The position numbers and the translations under genes were made by a program. Below are positions 29,817-39,779 of a DNA stretch of 64,000 nucleotides, one piece after another. This stretch comes from Atlanticothrix silvestris CENA357 (lineage in GTDB: Bacteria > Cyanobacteriota > Cyanobacteriia > Cyanobacteriales > Nostocaceae), in the NCBI RefSeq assembly GCF_016056295.1, contig NZ_JAECZB010000023.1:1-64000 (forward strand), read 5' to 3'. Each line of letters begins with the position of its first letter. The first letter of the stretch is position 1. The notes under the pieces were generated by a model. It did no database searches, had not been told where the DNA came from, and was given only the letters and a program-made list of their open reading frames with translations.

Positions 29817-30505
29817 GTCTTTAAATCCGCTTCGCGGAGTCAATAGTCCACCAGTCTAGAGTCTAAAATTTTTTGGCTATTGACTATTGACTCTTGACTT
29901 TTAACTAACTAGTCAAATGTGTTTTACACTGGTTGTCTCACTGCCTCTCTCCGAAGATGGAATTTGGCGTTAAACCTCCCATAAGATATGTTAAGATAAA
30001 ACCTGGCTACAAAAAGAGGAGTTTGCCACTCACAAGACGCAAGGCAGCTTCCCGTAGTTTAGGCATATAGTCCACGCATTGCCGTAGATAAAGCCAGAAG
30101 CTCCAGGGTAGCATTACTGCTTTATTAGGTGTAGTCGCAAGCGCGATTTCCCTGAGGGTAGCGACTTCTCACAACAAGCCCTTTGGGCGGCTTCCCGACG
30201 GGTAAATTAACAACGCAAACATTCTTGGTAATGTAAAATACCAGCATGGCAATTTGTTAAAAAACATTACGAGTGTCAAATGTACCCAAAGACACTTCAT
30301 CTTACCCTGGGAAACAGACTAAGTAGTAGAAATATCATATCATGACCTCAAATCATCAAGGTCATAAGTCCGCAGGCAGTGGCTAGACGTGGAATGTTTC
30401 TATTTGATGAGATTTGAGCGCTGAAATTATAAGGGTACTAATTATCAAGGGCAGAGTCATCGCGCTTTGTGTTTGACTACAAAAAACCGGAAAATTTTTC
30501 AAAAT
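29817..30505. other. Intergenic region upstream of rimO-crhR
   Basis: Holds repeated TATTGACT words (29874-29896), a repeat-rich block at 30000-30210 with palindromes such as TAGTCGCAAGCGCGA..GGTAGCGACTT, and a dyad ATGACCT-(10 nt)-AGGTCAT at 30342-30365, 141 bp before rimO, which may be a regulatory site. The 30000-30130 stretch could be the relic of a mobile element or RNA but I cannot name it. Confidence 0.4.
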
Positions 30506-31825
30506 ATGGGTGAAAAGCCAACAATTGCAATTTCCCACTTGGGCTGTGAAAAAAACCGAATTGATACAGAACACATGTTAGGACTGCTTGTAGAAGCAGG
30601 TTACGATGTAGATACAAACGAAGAGTTAGCAGATTACGTTATTGTCAATACTTGTAGTTTTATTGAAGCGGCAAGAGAAGAATCTGTCAGAACTTTGGTA
30701 GAGTTGGCAGAGACAAATAAAAAAATTGTCATCACTGGCTGTATGGCCCAGCACTTCCAGGAACAATTATTGGAAGAGTTGCCTGAAGCAGTTGCTGTGG
30801 TGGGAACAGGTGATTATCACAAAATTGTAAATGTAATTGAGCGAGTAGAACAGGGAGAACGGGTCAAACAGGTTAGTGTAGAACCAACTTACATTGCTGA
30901 TGAAACGACACCGCGCTACCGCACCACAACAGAGGGTGTTGCCTACCTGCGAGTTGCTGAAGGATGTGATTATCGTTGTGCATTTTGTATTATTCCTTAT
31001 CTACGAGGAAATCAGCGATCGCGTACTATTGAATCTATAGTTGCTGAAGCCAAGCAACTAGCCTCCCAAGGGGTACAAGAGATTATTCTCATTTCCCAAA
31101 TCACTACCAATTACGGTTTGGATATTTACGGTAAGCCAAAGTTAGCCGAATTACTCCGCGCCTTGGCAAACATAGATATACCCTGGATCAGAGTACACTA
31201 CGCCTATCCCACCGGGTTAACCCCGGATGTGATTACAGCGTTCAAAGAAACACCTAACGTCTTACCATACCTGGATTTGCCCCTGCAACATTCTCATCCA
31301 GAGATTCTCCGCGCTATGAACCGTCCCTGGCAAGGACGCGTGAACAATGAGATTATTGATCGCATCAAAACAGCGCTACCAACGGCAGTATTGCGGACAA
31401 CATTTATAGTTGGTTTCCCCGGAGAAACTCAAGAGCATTTTGAGCATCTACTAGAGTTTGTGCAGCGGCATGAATTTGACCATGTTGGCGTGTTCACCTT
31501 TTCACCAGAAGAGGAAACCCCTGCCTATAAGCTACCTAATCAGTTGCCACAACAAGTGATGGATGAGCGACGGCACAGAGTTATGGAACTCCAGCAGCCA
31601 ATTTCGCAAAGAAAAAATCAACAGGAAATAGGCAAGATTGTTGATGTCCTGATTGAGCAAGAAAACCCTGAAAGTGGGAAATTAATTGGTCGTTCAGGTA
31701 GATTTTCCCCAGAAGTCGATGGTCAGATTTATATCGAAGGTACGGCGAAGCTAGGAACCATTGTGCCAGTAGCGATCCACGGCGCTGATACATACGACCT
31801 ATACGGTCAAGTTGTCAACAACTAA
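30506..31825 (+). CDS. rimO: Ribosomal protein S12 methylthiotransferase
   Basis: Radical SAM enzyme that adds a methylthio group to an Asp of ribosomal protein S12. Its three parts are visible: an N-terminal MTTase domain with the [20 protein letters not shown] and TGCMAQ cysteines, a central radical SAM domain with [16 protein letters not shown] (Cx3Cx2C), and a C-terminal TRAM domain. ATG 30506 gives the usual start [14 protein letters not shown] (439 residues); the frame opens earlier with GTG 30467. It is followed at 83 bp by crhR, the same order as the slr0082-slr0083 operon of Synechocystis, so co-transcription is likely. Confidence 0.95.
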   Translation: MGEKPTIAISHLGCEKNRIDTEHMLGLLVEAGYDVDTNEELADYVIVNTCSFIEAAREESVRTLVELAETNKKIVITGCMAQHFQEQLLEELPEAVAVVGTGDYHKIVNVIERVEQGERVKQVSVEPTYIADETTPRYRTTTEGVAYLRVAEGCDYRCAFCIIPYLRGNQRSRTIESIVAEAKQLASQGVQEIILISQITTNYGLDIYGKPKLAELLRALANIDIPWIRVHYAYPTGLTPDVITAFKETPNVLPYLDLPLQHSHPEILRAMNRPWQGRVNNEIIDRIKTALPTAVLRTTFIVGFPGETQEHFEHLLEFVQRHEFDHVGVFTFSPEEETPAYKLPNQLPQQVMDERRHRVMELQQPISQRKNQQEIGKIVDVLIEQENPESGKLIGRSGRFSPEVDGQIYIEGTAKLGTIVPVAIHGADTYDLYGQVVNN

Positions 31826-31907
31826 ATCGTCATAAGTCTATTGTCAAATTACATGACCAGTGACTAATGACTAATCCAAAAATAAAAACTAAACCTTAGG
31901 AGATTTG

Positions 31908-33446
31908 ATGAATCTTTCGTTTCAAGAATTAGGAATTTCACAAGAACGTGTTGAGCTATTAGAAAAAATCGGCTTTACCGCACCTACTAACATTCAAGCT
32001 CAAGCTATTCCCCAACTGCTAGAAGGTCGGGATGTAGTCGGTCAATCCCAAACAGGAACAGGCAAAACAGCAGCATTTACACTGCCGATTTTAGAACGGT
32101 TGGATGTTAACCAAAGAGCTGTGCAAGCCCTGGTATTAACCCCCACCCGTGAGTTAGCAATTCAAGTTCACGATGCCGTTGCTCAATTCATGGGTAACGA
32201 TGGATTGCGAGTGTTAGCAATCTATGGTGGACAATCAATTGACCGCCAAATGTTACAACTCAAACGTGGTGTCCACATGGTTGTGGGTACTCCAGGACGG
32301 ATGATAGATTTACTGGATCGGGGCTGTTTGAAACTCGATCAGGTGAAGTGGTTTGTGTTGGATGAAGCCGATGAAATGTTGAGCATGGGCTTTATCGACG
32401 ATGTAGTGAAAATTCTTTCTCAAGCACCTACAGATCGGCAAACAGCTTTGTTCTCAGCAACTATGCCGCCATCGATTCGCATGCTGGTGAACAAATTTTT
32501 GCGATCGCCTGCGACAGTCACCGTCGAACAACCAAAAGCTGCTCCTAATAAAATTAATCAAGTAGCTTATCTCATACCTCGCCACTGGACAAAAGCCAAA
32601 GCTTTACAGCCGATTCTGGAAATGGAAGATCCAGAGACAGCTTTAATCTTTGTGCGTACCAGACGTACAGCCGCAGAACTCACCAATCAACTACAAGCTG
32701 CTGGTCATAGCGTCGATGAATATCACGGCGACTTATCGCAACAAGCACGGGAACGATTATTAAGCAGATTCCGTAATCGTCAGGTGCGCTGGGTGGTAGC
32801 AACTGATATTGCGGCACGAGGATTAGATGTCGATCAACTATCCCATGTGATCAACTACGACTTGCCTGATAGTGTGGAAACCTACGTCCATCGGATTGGT
32901 CGTACTGGTCGAGCTGGTAAAGAAGGAACGGCTATTTCTTTAGTTCAGCCTTTTGAGCGACGTAAACAACAGGCATTTGAGCGCCATAACCGTCAAAGTT
33001 GGCAATTGCTAACAATTCCCACACGGGCACAAATTGAGGCTAGACACATCAATAAGTTGCAAGAACAAGTTGGAGAAGCCTTAACTGGCGAACGCCTAGC
33101 TTCATTCTTGCCAATAGTTAGCGAACTGATTGAAAAATATGATGCTCATGCGATCGCCGCAGCTGCGTTGCAAATCGCTTACGATGAAACCCGTCCCGCT
33201 TGGTTGCAATCAGGAGTGGATCCCCAAGAAGACAACAGTCCCCTTCCTAAACCCAAGCTGAGCAAGCGTCGTGAGTCTTCTGGTGAACGTAGCCGTTCCT
33301 CTTGGGTCAAATCAGACTCCAACGGTGGCGAAGAAGAAAGACGAGGAACTCCTAAGCCCAAACTGCGGGCAACACATCGTGAACCTTCTGTATCACCTAA
33401 TAGCAAAAAACTCGGTTCACATACAGCTAGAGAATCAGCTTCTTAG
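31908..33446 (+). CDS. crhR: DEAD-box RNA helicase, CrhR type
   Basis: ATP-dependent RNA helicase of 512 residues. All motifs are seen: Q-motif region (PTNIQAQAIP), I SQTGTGKTAA, Ia PTRELA, II DEAD, III SAT, IV-VI including ARGLDVD and HRIGRTGRAG. The C-terminus is basic and Ser/Arg-rich (KLSKRRESSGERSRSSWVK), as in cold- and redox-responsive cyanobacterial helicases. It follows rimO as in Synechocystis, where crhR is light-redox and cold regulated; the same regulation here is inference. ATG 31908 has AGGAG 5 nt upstream. A hairpin terminator follows at 33566. Confidence 0.92.
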   Translation: MNLSFQELGISQERVELLEKIGFTAPTNIQAQAIPQLLEGRDVVGQSQTGTGKTAAFTLPILERLDVNQRAVQALVLTPTRELAIQVHDAVAQFMGNDGLRVLAIYGGQSIDRQMLQLKRGVHMVVGTPGRMIDLLDRGCLKLDQVKWFVLDEADEMLSMGFIDDVVKILSQAPTDRQTALFSATMPPSIRMLVNKFLRSPATVTVEQPKAAPNKINQVAYLIPRHWTKAKALQPILEMEDPETALIFVRTRRTAAELTNQLQAAGHSVDEYHGDLSQQARERLLSRFRNRQVRWVVATDIAARGLDVDQLSHVINYDLPDSVETYVHRIGRTGRAGKEGTAISLVQPFERRKQQAFERHNRQSWQLLTIPTRAQIEARHINKLQEQVGEALTGERLASFLPIVSELIEKYDAHAIAAAALQIAYDETRPAWLQSGVDPQEDNSPLPKPKLSKRRESSGERSRSSWVKSDSNGGEEERRGTPKPKLRATHREPSVSPNSKKLGSHTARESAS

Positions 33447-33565
33447 TCAAAAATCAAAAGTTGATGGCGAGTTAGTACACTTTTTTCCCAAAAGGAAGAG
33501 ACTAGCGCCAAGGGGATGGTTTCCTAGGCCACTTACTAAAAGTAGGCTTGGGCTATTGCCTGCTT

Positions 33566-33608
33566 AAAGCAGTGGCTCACCATGAGCAACTGCTTTCAAT
33601 TCTTATTT
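33566..33608 (+). terminator. Hairpin terminator after crhR
   Basis: Stem AAAGCAG (33566-33572) / CTGCTTT (33590-33596) with an inner GCTC/GAGC pairing, followed by CAATTCTTATTTT. Confidence 0.5.
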
Positions 33609-33723
33609 TGACAGTAACCGTGGGTACGCCGGATGCTTGAAAGACCTATGGAGAATCTTTAAATCCTGTAGTTATTAAGGCAAGACTCGTTGAAGTAGGA
33701 CTCGCGTGATTCTTAGCTAGGCG

Positions 33724-34102
33724 ATGAAAAAGCGAGTTACAGAAAGCTTTGCTCAGGAGTACACAGATAGAATTGCGATCGCCTTGAGAAAGCATCTTCG
33801 TCCTGTGGATGACACTATCCCTGTTCTGTCACTCTCGGAAAACAATAATCGAAGCAATATTCTGAAACTTTGATTGAGCCAAGCTTTGAGGCTTTATTTT
33901 CTAACAGTAACTAAAATTTATAGCCAAAACTTAGAAATTAAAGCCTCGAAAGGCTTTCAGCGATTGGGTTCTCCCAAAGTGATAAAAGAGGGCTATATAC
34001 ATGTTGAGTGTGCTCAATGTAACTTTTTATGTTGCATCAAGCAAAAATTACCAAAAAATTAAAACCACTACCAGGTCAATACAAAAATTGTGTTTGACCT
34101 AG
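33724..34102 (+). pseudogene. Possible small gene interrupted by MITE-like element 3
   Basis: An ATG at 33724 opens a frame reading MKKRVTESFAQEY.. that is entered by the 174-bp element after ~31 codons. If the element and one CTAT duplicate are removed, the frame runs on without stop through YMLSVLNVTFYVASSKNYQKI to a TAG at 34100-34102, giving ~66 codons. The family is not recognised. The continuity may be chance, because the right-hand part is short; it is listed because the other copy of this element shows the same behaviour more convincingly. Confidence 0.25.
33819..33992. mobile_element. MITE-like element 3, copy A (174 bp)
   Basis: Imperfect terminal inverted repeats beginning CCCT..TT.T.TCACT and ending with their complement (..AGTGATAAAAGAGGG). 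It is flanked by the 4-bp direct repeat CTAT (33815-33818 and 33993-33996). By eye it is identical, over all 174 bases, to the reverse complement of 57521-57694. The size, ends, short duplication and lack of coding capacity fit a MITE mobilised in trans. Confidence 0.8.
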
Positions 34103-34438
34103 TCTTGATTTTGGTAGTGCATATATTCCCCAAAGGTGGGCGCAATCCACGTTGATTGCATTCGTGAACACGTCACATAATGCACAACCAATTCCTATTT
34201 TTTCAAATAAAACTATTTTTGGTTATTTTATATGAGTCAGCAGACTCCTGCCCAAGTTTATTTGATAACTGGGTAGCATTGACAAGCTTGGTCATCAACT
34301 GGCTGCATCGGGGATCACAACAGAATTGCTTACCCCTCCCCTATTCCTAGCGAAAGCCTAGAGATAGCAGATTTTATACAGTACTCAGCCAAACAAGAGA
34401 CTGCAAATTTCATCTAAAAACTTCAAATTCCAAATCAA

Positions 34439-35737
34439 TTAATTCCGTGGTGGTGTACGCCGATTACGAAGAAAATCCGGAATATCTAATCCAGTTTTTT
34501 CTTTGGGCTCTGCAACTGGTGTTGGGGGATTAACTGTTGGGGTTTGTGGTGTTTGTGTTGGTGTTGATCGCTTGGCCGGAGTTACTACTCTGGCGTTAGC
34601 CACGTTTTGTTGTGGCGCTGCTTGCACTTCACCTGTAAATCCAGTAGCAATTACTGTAATTCTCACCTCACCCTGTAGCCTGTCATCAATCACTGCCCCA
34701 AAAATAATATTGGCATTGGGATCAACTACTTCATATATTGCTTCTGCGGCAGCATTCACTTCATGTAGGGTGAGGTCGCTACCACCAGTAATATTAAAGA
34801 CAACTCCTCTAGCTCCTTCAATAGAACATTCCAATAATGGTGAAGAAATAGCGGCAATTGCTGCTTCTCTAGCTCTTGATTTGCCTGAACTGACACCTAT
34901 ACCCATCAATGCTGATCCCGCATCGGCCATCACAGCTCGGACATCGGCAAAGTCAACGTTTACTAAACCAGGAATCGTGATGATATCTGAAATTCCTTGT
35001 ACACCTTGACGCAGCACATCATCTGCATAGCGAAAAGCTTCTTGTACGGGGGTTTGCTCAGGTATCACCTCCAGTAACTTGTTGTTGGGAATGATAATTA
35101 ATGTATCTACCCTACTTTTTAGCCCCTCAATACCTTGTTCTGCCTGACTGGTGCGGCGACGACCTTCAAAAACAAATGGACGAGTCACTACGCCAACAGT
35201 GAGAGCGCCCATCTCTTTTGCTACTTCTGCAACAATGGGGGCAGCACCTGTGCCAGTACCACCTCCCATGCCAGCCGTGATAAATACTAAATCAGCTCCT
35301 TCTAAAGCTGTGGCAATTTCGTCTCGTGATTCCTCCGCTGCCTTTTGACCAATGGCAGGATTACCACCTGCTCCTAAACCCCGCGTTAGCTTTTGTCCAA
35401 TCTGCAACCGACTGGGGGCCCCTGCCAAAGTTAAAGCTTGGGCATCAGTATTAATTGACCAAAACTCTACTCCAGAAACATCAGACTCAATCATCCGGTT
35501 AACCGCATTTCCGCCACCACCACCGACACCAATCACTTTTATGTTGGCAACTCGGCCTGGAACAATTTCGCCAATTCTGCTATTTTCCGTAGTAATCCTT
35601 TTACTATCGTTGTTTTGTCCAAAGTTCAGCCCAGAATGATTAAAGGGATTAGTCGAATTAGCTGCCAGTGAAAATCCTGGCTGCCCCACAGATTGGGAGT
35701 TTTTATAGGTAAGCTCTTGGTTATTATCAAGTGTCAT
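34439..35737 (-). CDS. ftsZ: Cell division GTPase FtsZ
   Basis: Tubulin homologue that assembles the division ring. The GTP-binding signature [12 protein letters not shown], the N-terminal [15 protein letters not shown] and the synergy loop [12 protein letters not shown] are intact. It has the extended, Gln/Asn/Ser-rich N-terminal region (~60 residues before the core) usual in filamentous cyanobacteria, a Pro/Thr-rich linker and the C-terminal anchor peptide [12 protein letters not shown]. 432 residues. The ftsQ gene lies upstream on the same strand, separated by ~1.2 kb. Confidence 0.97.
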   Translation of the reverse strand: MTLDNNQELTYKNSQSVGQPGFSLAANSTNPFNHSGLNFGQNNDSKRITTENSRIGEIVPGRVANIKVIGVGGGGGNAVNRMIESDVSGVEFWSINTDAQALTLAGAPSRLQIGQKLTRGLGAGGNPAIGQKAAEESRDEIATALEGADLVFITAGMGGGTGTGAAPIVAEVAKEMGALTVGVVTRPFVFEGRRRTSQAEQGIEGLKSRVDTLIIIPNNKLLEVIPEQTPVQEAFRYADDVLRQGVQGISDIITIPGLVNVDFADVRAVMADAGSALMGIGVSSGKSRAREAAIAAISSPLLECSIEGARGVVFNITGGSDLTLHEVNAAAEAIYEVVDPNANIIFGAVIDDRLQGEVRITVIATGFTGEVQAAPQQNVANARVVTPAKRSTPTQTPQTPTVNPPTPVAEPKEKTGLDIPDFLRNRRTPPRN

Positions 35738-35971
35738 TGGATTTGTGAAAGGGTAGATAAACGACTTTTTCAGGTGTTCTTCACCTAAGAGTCAACTATA
35801 GTTGGACACTGCCTCATGGCACTGTTCTTTATTGTGATCACTACTTCCAACCTTAACAAGATTGAAAATGCGAAAATTTGCTACGGCATAAGCTATGAAA
35901 GCAGTTGCTTGCACAGCTAATTCTAGAGAAGTATACATAATAACTTCCACACGATATGAATATTTTCACTA

Positions 35972-36301
35972 CTATTGTGCCAATTTGGCATGGCAATACC
36001 TTTGATATACCCAAGGCTCTCCTAATAATCCTGTTAATGATTGAGATTGGCTATTACTTTGGCAACTAGCAGTACTTGTTTTTTTTACATTAACAGCCAC
36101 ATTCATTGCATTTAAGTTGTATATTTTATTCATGATTAAAAGAATAAGATACTGAGAACACGGGTTCTTTTTTCCCAAATGATTAATACTATCGGCCAAT
36201 TTTAGGCAATCAAACATACATCTAATAGTAGTATAAGTAACATCATGTTTAGCTTGCTCAGCAGATAGTATGTCTTGCAAAGATGTGCTGTAATCGTCCA
36301 T
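35972..36301 (-). CDS. Hypothetical protein between ftsQ and ftsZ
   Basis: About 109 residues from ATG 36301 (MDDYSTSLQDILSAEQAKHDVTY..), with AAGG ~9 nt upstream; the open frame extends to a TTG at 36406. Codon choice looks like the neighbouring genes. No domain, signal peptide or membrane helix is recognised. The middle is a mixed helix-like segment and the tail is polar. It may be a lineage-specific protein or a spurious frame. Confidence 0.3.
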   Translation of the reverse strand: MDDYSTSLQDILSAEQAKHDVTYTTIRCMFDCLKLADSINHLGKKNPCSQYLILLIMNKIYNLNAMNVAVNVKKTSTASCQSNSQSQSLTGLLGEPWVYQRYCHAKLAQ

Positions 36302-36691
36302 CTCAATTGCCTTAATCATATAGTCGATAGATTTAACCGTTAGAAATGATTGCAACTTAAGACACAAATGTTGCCTTCTTTTACTTAACTGTAAAGTTAA
36401 AGACAAGGAAGACTATGCTTATCAGTTATATAACATCCTGATTGATTTGCTATTTGGTGTGCCTGAATAGAGGTTTTTTTAGTATAAAATTCTATGGTGT
36501 CAGAACTTTCGCCAGGGCAATTAACAAACCAGGAAAACCAAACATCCTTTAGGTAGTTGTGACAAAAATTTTCCTACTCGTGTCCCTACGGAGAAGCAAG
36601 CTACGCCTGGCATCTTCGTCAGGAGAAGAGTAGTTGTCCTCAAAGCGTCTACACCAGTGTTTTGCAATGAAAAACTCACGCATTTTCTCTT

Positions 36692-36853
36692 TTATAAGCT
36701 GGGTTCAGTCAAAGATTGGGTAGGTACAAGGCATTTTTCACACCAGATACCATCATCCGATTGTCTAACATATTGCACTCCTCGACCAGATCTTAGGGTA
36801 ACAATTGTAGGCCTTTTAATCTTGAATGAGGACTGACGATTGCTCTTCCTCGT
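36692..36853 (-). pseudogene. Possible coding relic without a start codon
   Basis: A 53-codon frame between stops reads ..IVTLRSGRGVQYVRQSDDGIWCEKCLVPTQSL.. It has protein-like composition and a CxxC pair but no ATG. It could start at the internal GTG or be the 3' end of a lost gene. No family is recognised. Confidence 0.2.
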
Positions 36854-36980
36854 CTAAATTAATTAAAAATTGACGCTAATTTTTTGGCTTGATTAGAAAA
36901 GTGAAAATAATCAATATATTTAGCAAACATAAAATTTCTTAATTGACTAGAATTTACTCAATTGAACATACTGGATATTT

Positions 36981-37826
36981 CTAGGGAATTTGAGAGTCAA
37001 TCTTTGGATTTTTTTGGTTCATACGTACTAATGGAGATTCGGGATTTTTCAGATCAATATACTCTATTTGGCTGGGATTGAGCTTTGCAGATAAATGGCG
37101 CATTTGAGCAAGTAACTTAATTTGTTCAGGTAATTGAGGACTTGGGGCACCAAGATGCACATTTCCTAATTCTGTTTTCAAAATTAAATTCGTTGGATCT
37201 TGGCAATCAATTTCCATAATTTTCACAGAACTTTGGTTCAAAGATGGATAAAGCTGACTCCAGTAGGATCTGTATTGTGCTGGCAACCCAATAACTTTGA
37301 GACTCGGCAATTTGACGGCAGGATTCACTAATTTGTATTTTTCTAAAGGTATCCAAACCCCACTTGCGTCTAGTAAGCCCGTAGATACTTGTTTATTGTT
37401 AATATCAGCATTTGGTAATTTTGGCTGTTGAGCGATCGCTACAGGTACTCGTTCTTGGATTTCAATGATTAATCCAGGAGGAAAAAGACGACGAGTGACG
37501 GTTGCTTGGGCAATAGCTGGTTGTTGCTTCAAAGAATCGGCGATCGCAGATGGTTCAATCCGCCATAAAGACTGAGGATAGGAAAGCGTCAAAAATGACT
37601 GCATTGCCTCTTCCGACAGCACTTGATTCCCTGATTTCATCACAATTTGCTTGGAAGCATTGAGTACCCATGTTGGTTGGATTGCCACCCATAGTGAACC
37701 ACCAGCCAGACCACTAATGGCCAAGGTACGCCAAATAGCCTGAAGAATTTTCATCTGCCGCCGCCGACGTAATTTCTGACGGCGCTGGGCTAAATCTGTA
37801 TGGGAAACTGAGATTATGCCAGCCAT
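36981..37826 (-). CDS. ftsQ: Cell division protein FtsQ
   Basis: Bitopic divisome protein of 281 residues: basic cytoplasmic N-terminus (RRQKLRRRRQ), one helix (~31-48), then a POTRA domain (..SYPQSLWRIEPSAIADSLKQQPAIAQATVTRRLFPPGLIIEIQERVPVA), followed by the FtsQ-type beta domain. Its place upstream of ftsZ is the usual cyanobacterial order. ATG 37826. Confidence 0.88.
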   Translation of the reverse strand: MAGIISVSHTDLAQRRQKLRRRRQMKILQAIWRTLAISGLAGGSLWVAIQPTWVLNASKQIVMKSGNQVLSEEAMQSFLTLSYPQSLWRIEPSAIADSLKQQPAIAQATVTRRLFPPGLIIEIQERVPVAIAQQPKLPNADINNKQVSTGLLDASGVWIPLEKYKLVNPAVKLPSLKVIGLPAQYRSYWSQLYPSLNQSSVKIMEIDCQDPTNLILKTELGNVHLGAPSPQLPEQIKLLAQMRHLSAKLNPSQIEYIDLKNPESPLVRMNQKNPKIDSQIP

Positions 37827-38253
37827 TTAAACCCCTTTTTGGTTTCGGTTCTATTCTTCGGTTTGAGAGTAACTGATTAACTACAGTAAACCCTGTCAGC
37901 ATCTCTTTGCTATATCTTGCTAGATTTAGTACATATAACTGCTCCATCAATGGCTACACAAATCAAGAACAGTAATACATAGTAGCTTTTTCTACCCAAT
38001 TAACTAATGCACATAAGTTAATTTTTAGTCAAGTAAAAGCTTAAAGATTATCAAAAGCTCAATAGCATCTCTAAAAAAGACGGATATACTGTACCCATCA
38101 GGGTAAATTAAATCTCTATCATGGTACTGACTGTTGCTTGTCGCAATTCTGCATCGAGCGCTGTACTCTGCAATATTATCAATTGCGAGCTAATTAAGTA
38201 CTCATACAAATGGTGGAGATAAAAGTATATAAAAAGACAAAAAACGCATTTAC
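37827..38253. other. Spacer between divergent ftsQ and the ATPase gene
   Basis: AT-rich with no gene. Promoters for both directions are expected here; none is recognised with confidence. Confidence 0.35.
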
Positions 38254-39594
38254 ATGAGAAATACACTGAATCTGTCACGCTTTTACAAAGCATGTAACCC
38301 TAGCTACACGTTAAATATGGGTAATGTGTTGGATCAGCAGTACTACATCGATTTTGCCGATGTACGGGGTTGTAAGATTGTTGAGGAATTACAACGTACT
38401 ATCAGTCGTATTTCTCCCGATGAGCCAACCTGCCAGTTATTTACGGGGCATATTGGCTGCGGTAAATCAACGGAGTTGCAGCGCCTTAAAGCAGAACTAG
38501 AAGTAGCAGGATTTCATGTAGTTTATTTTGAGTCCAGTCAAGACTTAGACATGGCGGACATTGATGTCAGTGATATTTTGTTGAGTGTAGCCCGCCAAGT
38601 TAGTGTCAGTTTAGAAGCAATTGGCATCAAATTAAAACCCGGTTACTTTATCAATCTGTTTAAAGAAATTGGGGATTTTTTACAAAGTCCCATCGAACTT
38701 TCTGGACAAGCAGAATTGTCTTTAGGTATTGCCAAAATTACAGCTAAAACTAAAGGTAGCGCCCAGTTACGAAATCAGTTAAGGCAATATCTGGAACCAC
38801 GTACCAATAGTATTTTGCAAGCTATTAATGAAGAGGTATTAGACAAGGCTGTTGAACAACTCAAGTTAAGAGGTCAAAAAGGACTGGTTGTTATAGTAGA
38901 TAACCTGGATAGAGTTGATATGCGCCCTGTTGCATCTGGGCGGACACAACCAGAATATCTCTTCATTGACCGAGGTGAACAATTACGCCGACTTAAATGC
39001 CACTTAGTTTACACAATTCCCCTAGCATTAATTTTTTCCAATGAGTATGAAACACTCAAAAACCGATTGGGTGGAGGCATTGCACCTAAAGTTTTGCCAA
39101 TGGTACGAGTGCGACAAAGAGATAGTAGTGACTACGAACCAGGAATGTCACTATTACGCCAATTAGTGTTAGCAAGAGCTTTTCCAGAAGTTTCTTATAA
39201 TCAAAGACTGTCATTAATTACAGAATTATTCGATTATCCAGAAACCCTTGATCGTTTATGTCGCGTCAGTGGCGGTCACATCCGTAATTTATTGGGTTTG
39301 CTTTATAGTTGTCTTCAGCGGCAAGATCCACCTTTTTCTAGAGATTGTTTAGAAGCTGTAATTAAGGATTACCGTGATGATTTGCTATTAGCTATTGATG
39401 AATATCAGTGGGAATTACTGTTTGAAGTGGTGCAGCAGCAGAGCGTTAAAGGCGAGTCTGATTACCAAAGTTTACTGCGAAGTATGTATTTATTTGAATA
39501 CCGCGATCCTCTGGGGCGCTGGTTTGGTATTAGCCCAGCATTAGCAGAAACAGAAAAAGTTATAAATTGGCAGCAAAAAAAAGTCACGAAATAA
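38254..39594 (+). CDS. P-loop (AAA/STAND-like) ATPase, partner of the STAND-WD40 gene
   Basis: 446 residues. The Walker A is GHIGCGKSTEL near 70-80 and the Walker B is LVVIVDNLDRVD near 210, followed by a sensor-like LRRLKCHLVYTIPLAL. The N-terminus has YYIDFADVRG, then VEELQRTISRISPDEPTCQLFTGHIG. There are no membrane helices and no DNA-binding domain that I can see. The C-terminal ~100 residues look helical/winged (DYQSLLRSMYLFEYRD). It is followed after 185 bp by a giant STAND-WD40 gene on the same strand, so the two are probably co-expressed; the ATPase may regulate or load its partner. Function is not known. Confidence 0.75.
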   Translation: MRNTLNLSRFYKACNPSYTLNMGNVLDQQYYIDFADVRGCKIVEELQRTISRISPDEPTCQLFTGHIGCGKSTELQRLKAELEVAGFHVVYFESSQDLDMADIDVSDILLSVARQVSVSLEAIGIKLKPGYFINLFKEIGDFLQSPIELSGQAELSLGIAKITAKTKGSAQLRNQLRQYLEPRTNSILQAINEEVLDKAVEQLKLRGQKGLVVIVDNLDRVDMRPVASGRTQPEYLFIDRGEQLRRLKCHLVYTIPLALIFSNEYETLKNRLGGGIAPKVLPMVRVRQRDSSDYEPGMSLLRQLVLARAFPEVSYNQRLSLITELFDYPETLDRLCRVSGGHIRNLLGLLYSCLQRQDPPFSRDCLEAVIKDYRDDLLLAIDEYQWELLFEVVQQQSVKGESDYQSLLRSMYLFEYRDPLGRWFGISPALAETEKVINWQQKKVTK

Positions 39595-39779
39595 GAATAT
39601 AAAAAATTAAGAATTCAATAAAAGTTGAATTAAAAATAGATGTCTGGATGGCATCATCTGGAGTTCTTCGTAATCTGCATGTTTACGGCAAGCTACTACA
39701 CAGTTGGAAAGGTTATTTATGCCTTTTCAATTTTTAATATGCAATTTTTTATTATTCCTTTATAGATCGGTTTTTAGTT

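Larger units (their letters stand above)
33447..34438. other. Intergenic region between crhR and ftsZ
   Basis: Contains the crhR terminator (33566-33608), a 174-bp MITE-like element (33819-33992) and a possible small reading frame interrupted by it (33724-34102). Around 34064-34120 an imperfect dyad with CCACTACCA / TGGTAGTG arms is visible. Confidence 0.5.
35738..36980. other. Long spacer between ftsQ and ftsZ
   Basis: Holds one doubtful reading frame (35972-36301), a 53-codon stretch without a normal start (36692-36853), and a GC-rich repeat patch at 36588-36640. A near-palindrome GTCAACTATAGTTGG sits at 35792-35806 upstream of ftsZ. The spacing suggests ftsZ has its own promoter. Confidence 0.4.

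Noticed and set aside
34503-35639. Three long rightward open frames opposite ftsZ
   Set aside because: They lie antisense to a clearly conserved gene and are rich in Ala, Pro, Ser and Thr as expected of a shadow frame.
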